From Streptomyces resistomycificus (GTDB lineage: Bacteria > Actinomycetota > Actinomycetes > Streptomycetales > Streptomycetaceae), in the NCBI RefSeq assembly GCF_001514265.1, contig NZ_KQ948989.1, forward strand, positions 310,001-374,000: a stretch of DNA of 64,000 bases. Reading direction: 5' to 3'. Below, piece after piece: positions 59,721 through 64,000 of this stretch; the stretch's first letter is position 1, and every line of letters begins with the position of its first letter. Made by a program: the position numbers and the translations under genes. The notes under the pieces are model-generated. The model had not been told where the DNA came from and searched no databases. It was given only the letters and a program-made list of their open reading frames with translations.

Positions 59721-62700
59721 TCAGGACGGATGACGGAGTCCGTGACCTGGAGGTGGGGTCAGGGGAGAGGTGTAGGTCTCACCGTCGTTGAGGGGCTTCT
59801 CCAGGGACAGTCCGGTGCCCGACATACGCTCGTACTCTGTGAGCACGAGGCGCTTGGTTCGGTATTCGCCGAAGTTCCCGATTTCGTTGTGCTTCAGGCC
59901 GCCTGACTCCGACTGGAACGTCTCCAGGACGTAGTCGGTGTCCTCGGCCGAGATGCCGTACAGGTGGAAGAAGTACGCGTCCAACTCGGCCCGCAGTTGG
60001 GACCGTCGTGCCTCGTCCCAGAGAAACGGCTGGCCCTCGTCGCCCAGGTCGCGGGCGAGGGGCGACATGTCGTAGGCCGTGTAGACGAGTTCTAGGACGC
60101 GGGGGAGGAGGAAGGGGACGTGGGGTTCGAGGGTGGTGGGGGTGGGGACGGGGAGTTGTTTCCACACGAACAGCTTCATGTGGGCGTCGCTGATCTTCTG
60201 GCGACTTACGAAGTCGAAGACCAGGGAGGACTGGGTGGCCAAGAGTGCGGCCACCAGCGGTGGGGAGACGCGGGGGAGCATCAATGGGTACGTGTGACCC
60301 ACGGCCGCGCGGGGGAGAAAGGCGGGAATCGCGGTGCGTTCGTTGGTCGACGCAGTGACGTCGCACCAGCCGCACAGCCAATCGCGTTCCCATTTCACCT
60401 CATCGAGGCGCATGTTGACACCCGGAACCTTGACGTCCTTGCCGCGGCGGCGGCTCTTGATCGTCCCGCCCTCCTGGACCCAGGCGAGAGGGGTTGCCAA
60501 GCGGGCCGGATCCTGAAGTTCCTCGGCGGTCAGATAACTTGGCTGGTTCTGTCGGTTAAGAGCTGTCAGGCTCTTCACCACATCTGCGGCACGGTGATTG
60601 AAGAAGTTGACCATCTTGGCTTCGTATAGCGGAAGCATTCGCTCTTCCCCTCGCACAAAGGTATTGCCTTCCAACTGCCAGCCGTCATCTTCCAGCCGTC
60701 CGCTCGCGCGGAAGAGGTCGGAGTCGTCGGTCATATGGAACAAGGTTGCTTTGAAGGCCATCTCCCACGGGTTACCGTCTCGGCGGCCTTCGTGCCACAA
60801 CACGGGCATCCTTCGGTAAATCCCCGTCGTCAAGTTTGCGTCACGTCGGTTCCGGAAGATAGGGAGCGTGCCTGTGTTGGGATTGATGAGAGTGAGGTCC
60901 TCGGGACTCAGAGTGAATACGCGCTCAGGATTGTCGAGATCGCCGATGTCGGAGAGAAAGAAACCGTATTGAGCGGCGGGCTCTGGCGCGGCGCGGCCTG
61001 TAAGGGAAATCAGGCAAAACTTGTAGCGGGAATCTACGCTCTCAAACCACTTGCCACCCTGCGGTAGGGCTGGACTCTTGGGCCGGCGGTTCTCAAAGTC
61101 GAAGAGCGAGACCAGCGCTCCCCGTCGCGTAACATCCGAGAAGAGGTGCTGCGCGCCTGCTGCTGTTGCGATGGCCGTCGGCAGGATCACCCCGAACCGC
61201 CCCTGTGATGCCACCAGAGTTGACATACGCTCAGCGAACAGGGTGTCTGTCTGGAGCATGGTGACGCCTTTGACTGTCAATCCCTTTGCGCACAACGGAA
61301 AGACCTCCGAGTCCCCCGCAAAATGGAACGTCCCCTTAACAGTCCGGCGCGCCTCCCGATACCGCGCCCCCTCCGCCGGATGCTCCCGCTCCCACTCCAC
61401 AATCCGCGTCCGCCGAGCCGTCCCCGAGATTGCCGCGATCTCCGGATCGACAACGCTGAAGTACTTCTTGTCCTCGAAGTCGACCTTGTCCCAAGGCGGG
61501 TTCCCCACCACGCAAGAGAATCCCCCCGCCCAGCCCGTCGCAGGATCAACCCCCGACGCACCCGTTTCCGACCCCGAACCCTCCTCCGGCACATGGAAAA
61601 CCTCGGGAAACTCCAGATGCCAGTGGAAGAACGCATACTGATCCCGCAACCGCACGATCTCATCGTGAGTAGACCGCGGAGCCGCATCCCCCTCCGGATC
61701 CTCAAGCCCCCGGAACACCTGGTGGGTGATGGCCGGCGGCGCATCCTCCCGCTTCTCCCAGACGAACGCGGCACACCACGCATCGGCACGGTGCAGCATC
61801 CGCAGATACTCCGCGGACGTCGACCAGGCCTTGAACGCCTCTTCCTTACGACGTACGTGCACCAGCCTCTGGCCAGGTGCGAACGTGATCCGGCGCAACC
61901 CCGTCGCGAAGGCCGTGTTGGCGACCGTCGGCTCCTTCTCCTCCGCCTCAAACAGCAGCCCCTGGCCGGTCCGTTGCTGGTCGTTCTCGTTGAACAGGCG
62001 CTTGGCGAAAGCCTCGTCGTCGCCCTCGGTCTTCTTGAACGCGCGGTTGGGGATGCCGTCCTTCATCAGCGTTGGCGTTGCACCGATGAGGCCGTTGCCG
62101 TGCTTGACGTGCGCGTCGAGGAAACCGAGTGCGCGCCCCGGCTTCATGGCCTCCAGCCACAGGGACACCTTGGCCAGTTCCACCGCCATGGGGTTGAGAT
62201 CCACCCCGTAGACACACCGGGCGACGACCTCCTGCATGGCCTCGCTCACCGCATCGCCGGTCGGCTCGGGGAGACGCTCCCGTACCGAGGCGACCCGCTT
62301 GGCGATACGACGGGCGGCGCCGACGAGGAAGTGGCCCGAGCCGCAGGCCGGGTCGCAGACCGTCAGGGACAGCAGCTCCTCGACGATCGTCCCGGCGGGG
62401 TCAGCAAGGCCCTCGGACCGGGCCCGCTCCTCGCCCCGCACGACAGCGGCGTCAATCACCGGGTTCAGCGTCGAGTCCAGCAGCGTCTCGGTCAGCGCGG
62501 ACGGGGTGTAGTAACTGCCGGTCTTCTTACGGTCGTTGCCTGCCCGGTCGACCAACTCGAAGGTCCGCTTGCTCGCACTGTGCTTCGGCACCAGCTCCAG
62601 CAGCGCCTCGTACACCGACCCCAACTCCTCGGCGCCCATGTGCCGATAGTCGGCTGACCGCCAGCGCCCGGAGTCGGCGTCTCGGACGCGCGCGAGATGA

Positions 62701-63902
62701 CGTACCGCCTCCAGGAAGTACCGGTTGGAGAGCCGGGCGTCGCGCAGAGGCCTGTCAGCCTCCGTCGCGTTGAACAGGCCACCCAGCCCCGGCAGACCCA
62801 GCTCCGGCTGTCCCTGTTCGTCACCGAGCGCGGCGAGGATCAACTCAACGGCGGCGTACTGGTCGCTGTGCGCTGTCCCCTGCCTGCGCTGCGAGCGTTC
62901 CCGCAGCCGGGCCGTGGAGAAGTACTTGTGGTAGCGGTCGTGAGCCTGCTCGCCGGCCTCGGGGTCCAGCAACGCGCCGCGGTCCTCGGCTACGAACAGG
63001 AAGATCAGCCGGTAGACCAGGCGCAGCAGCGCGGACTGGAGTGCCGACGGGTCCAGACCCTCCCGCAAGGCCGTGTTGTCGGGGTGACGCAAGAAGCCCG
63101 TGCCGAGGGCTGCCAGGGCTTGCTGGACTCCGTCGCGGTAGTGCTCCAGGGCGCGTGTGCCCGACTCGATGGCCGCCGTGCGCCAGGACTCCAGCCAGCA
63201 GGAGGAAGGCGCCGCCCCCTCCGCCACCTCGAACCGCGAGGCGTGCAGCAGCCGGTACAGCAGCACGAACTCGCTGAACAGCTCGCCGTCGAAGATCGCC
63301 TCAAGGTCGAACTCGACGTACGACGCCGTGGCGAGCGCGCTGGAGTCCCGGAGCAGGCGGACCTGGCGGCCGTTCGTGAGGGTGCCCCAAAGGTGGGCCT
63401 CGGTTCGGTTCAGGCATTCCTGGAGCATCGACTGCGGCGGGACCGTGCCCGCGCCGCCGGGCCGCTTGTCCAGGTTGGCGTTCCAGGCCGCCTGGTGGAA
63501 CAGGGCGCTGCCCCAGCGATGGGAGACCGGGAACTTCTTCTCCGCGTCGGAGTCCGCCGTAACGCCCGCCGGGCCCACCGCCGTGAGTCGGCCGAAGCCC
63601 AGTTCACGCCAGAGGGGAGCCAGCCAGTCGGTGTCGGCGAGACCCGTCGGGTCGGCCGCGGGGACGCCTGTCTCTCGATTCTCCGACAGCCGTGTGCGCA
63701 GCTCCCGCCACAGCGGCTTGAGGTACTCCCAGCTGCGTTCCGCCTCGTCCCGCACCGAACGGGAGGACGGCAGGCCGTAGTCGGCGGGCTTGCAGCCGGG
63801 GACGTCCTTGCCCTCCGAGATCCGGAGCAGCATGTCGGTGGGAAGCAGTCCTCCGACGGTGTGGACGGACATGAACGCCTGGTTGCGGGTGGTGGCGGAC
63901 AT
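59721..63902 (-). CDS. Eco57I-type N6-adenine DNA methylase of a restriction or DISARM-like system
   Basis: 1393 aa. The SAM-binding motif is VCDPACGSGHFLVGAARRIA (about residue 517). VYGVDLNPMAVELAKVSLWLEA follows, and motif IV is CVVGNPPWDKVDF near residue 799. KKTGSYYTPSALTETLLDSTL precedes the core. The N-terminal 480 residues and the C-terminal 350 are large helical/recognition regions without a nuclease motif I can point to. ATG 63902 overlaps the stop of the upstream gene (TGATG). Size and design fit stand-alone methylases of DISARM or related systems, but the other subunits are not inside the window. G+C falls noticeably around 60.5-61.3 kb within the gene. Confidence 0.87.
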   Translation of the reverse strand: MSATTRNQAFMSVHTVGGLLPTDMLLRISEGKDVPGCKPADYGLPSSRSVRDEAERSWEYLKPLWRELRTRLSENRETGVPAADPTGLADTDWLAPLWRELGFGRLTAVGPAGVTADSDAEKKFPVSHRWGSALFHQAAWNANLDKRPGGAGTVPPQSMLQECLNRTEAHLWGTLTNGRQVRLLRDSSALATASYVEFDLEAIFDGELFSEFVLLYRLLHASRFEVAEGAAPSSCWLESWRTAAIESGTRALEHYRDGVQQALAALGTGFLRHPDNTALREGLDPSALQSALLRLVYRLIFLFVAEDRGALLDPEAGEQAHDRYHKYFSTARLRERSQRRQGTAHSDQYAAVELILAALGDEQGQPELGLPGLGGLFNATEADRPLRDARLSNRYFLEAVRHLARVRDADSGRWRSADYRHMGAEELGSVYEALLELVPKHSASKRTFELVDRAGNDRKKTGSYYTPSALTETLLDSTLNPVIDAAVVRGEERARSEGLADPAGTIVEELLSLTVCDPACGSGHFLVGAARRIAKRVASVRERLPEPTGDAVSEAMQEVVARCVYGVDLNPMAVELAKVSLWLEAMKPGRALGFLDAHVKHGNGLIGATPTLMKDGIPNRAFKKTEGDDEAFAKRLFNENDQQRTGQGLLFEAEEKEPTVANTAFATGLRRITFAPGQRLVHVRRKEEAFKAWSTSAEYLRMLHRADAWCAAFVWEKREDAPPAITHQVFRGLEDPEGDAAPRSTHDEIVRLRDQYAFFHWHLEFPEVFHVPEEGSGSETGASGVDPATGWAGGFSCVVGNPPWDKVDFEDKKYFSVVDPEIAAISGTARRTRIVEWEREHPAEGARYREARRTVKGTFHFAGDSEVFPLCAKGLTVKGVTMLQTDTLFAERMSTLVASQGRFGVILPTAIATAAGAQHLFSDVTRRGALVSLFDFENRRPKSPALPQGGKWFESVDSRYKFCLISLTGRAAPEPAAQYGFFLSDIGDLDNPERVFTLSPEDLTLINPNTGTLPIFRNRRDANLTTGIYRRMPVLWHEGRRDGNPWEMAFKATLFHMTDDSDLFRASGRLEDDGWQLEGNTFVRGEERMLPLYEAKMVNFFNHRAADVVKSLTALNRQNQPSYLTAEELQDPARLATPLAWVQEGGTIKSRRRGKDVKVPGVNMRLDEVKWERDWLCGWCDVTASTNERTAIPAFLPRAAVGHTYPLMLPRVSPPLVAALLATQSSLVFDFVSRQKISDAHMKLFVWKQLPVPTPTTLEPHVPFLLPRVLELVYTAYDMSPLARDLGDEGQPFLWDEARRSQLRAELDAYFFHLYGISAEDTDYVLETFQSESGGLKHNEIGNFGEYRTKRLVLTEYERMSGTGLSLEKPLNDGETYTSPLTPPPGHGLRHPS

Positions 63903-64000
63903 CAGGCGGACACTCCAGCGGGAACGGAAGCAGCGGCGGGCAGGTAGACGTAGGCGCCGAGGATGTCGGCCGGCTTCTGGGCCGTGACCGACAGACCACG
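63902..64000 (-). CDS. C-terminal end of the gene upstream of the methylase (partial)
   Basis: Only the last 32 codons are inside the window (GLSVTAQKPADILGAYVYLP, then an Ala/Val/Pro-rich tail). The TGA shares a base with the methylase ATG, so it is the preceding member of that operon. The product cannot be identified from this fragment; a helicase subunit would be expected in DISARM-like loci. Confidence 0.55.
   Translation of the reverse strand, partial: RGLSVTAQKPADILGAYVYLPAAASVPAGVSA

Noticed and set aside
59721..64000. Naming the methylase locus as a DISARM system
   Set aside because: Only the methylase and a 32-residue tail of its neighbour are visible; no helicase, DUF1998 or PLD gene is in the window, and the downstream side does not carry them.
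1..64000. CRISPR arrays, tRNA or rRNA genes
   Set aside because: Looked for and not seen: no regularly spaced repeats, no cloverleaf-like or rRNA-like stretches in any gap.

Overview
The window looks like chromosomal DNA of a Streptomyces-type actinomycete. G+C is very high and third codon positions are almost all G or C. GTG and TTG starts and 1-4 nt start/stop overlaps are common. Several families are typical of the genus: DUF397 with an XRE regulator, an anti-sigma-type ATPase, and the FxSxx-COOH radical-SAM system. I see no rRNA, tRNA or CRISPR array.

Region A (1-18.3 kb) is a plant-polysaccharide and sugar-acid utilisation locus. A partial hexapeptide acyltransferase is followed by a leftward dgoD (galactonate dehydratase), an SDR dehydrogenase and a LacI-family regulator. 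Diverging from the regulator is a long rightward operon: lipoprotein sugar-binding protein, two permeases, KDPG-type aldolase, pfkB-type 2-keto-3-deoxy-sugar kinase, beta-propeller lactonase, GH51 arabinofuranosidase, GH43-like glycosidase, a thioredoxin-like lipoprotein, a secreted beta-helix protein with carbohydrate-binding modules, and a Tat-exported GH97 glycosidase. Together these could cleave an arabinose/galactose-containing glycan, import the sugar and run an oxidative (De Ley-Doudoroff type) route to pyruvate plus glyceraldehyde 3-phosphate.

Region B (18.4-32.0 kb) holds a small membrane protein, a HIT protein, and a variant FxSxx-COOH system. That system has two leftward TIR-type genes and, divergently, fxsA (62 aa, ending in Trp-x-Ser-x-x rather than Phe-x-Ser-x-x), fxsB (radical SAM/SPASM), an FxsC-like protein, the 1305-aa FxsT ATPase/TPR protein, a ParA-like protein without the P-loop lysine, and a duplicated Roadblock-like protein. 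A cation/proton antiporter follows.

Region C (32.0-33.9 kb) is a scar: an internally deleted IS982-like transposase remnant, a small deoxyribosyltransferase-like gene, and a decayed helicase gene with an in-frame stop and two frameshifts.

Region D (33.9-64 kb) is a dense defence-type island. It contains an HTH/N6-methylase-like protein; a leftward operon of a Rad50-like ATPase, a small helical protein, a coiled-coil protein, an Mrr-fold protein, McrB, McrC and a ParE-UvrD fusion; a rightward XRE-ImmA peptidase/PIN pair; a type ISP-like restriction-modification enzyme; a glycine-rich membrane protein with a small partner; a CoiA-like protein with three C-terminal repeats; a PIN_8-like protein; regulators; an EVE-like protein; and an Eco57I-type methylase of 1393 aa whose upstream partner runs off the right edge. 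Three cassettes in this island share an intergenic GTTGAC...AAC element that in two cases overlays a -35 box with identical 18-nt spacing to a CATGCT -10. This suggests common control of otherwise unrelated modules.
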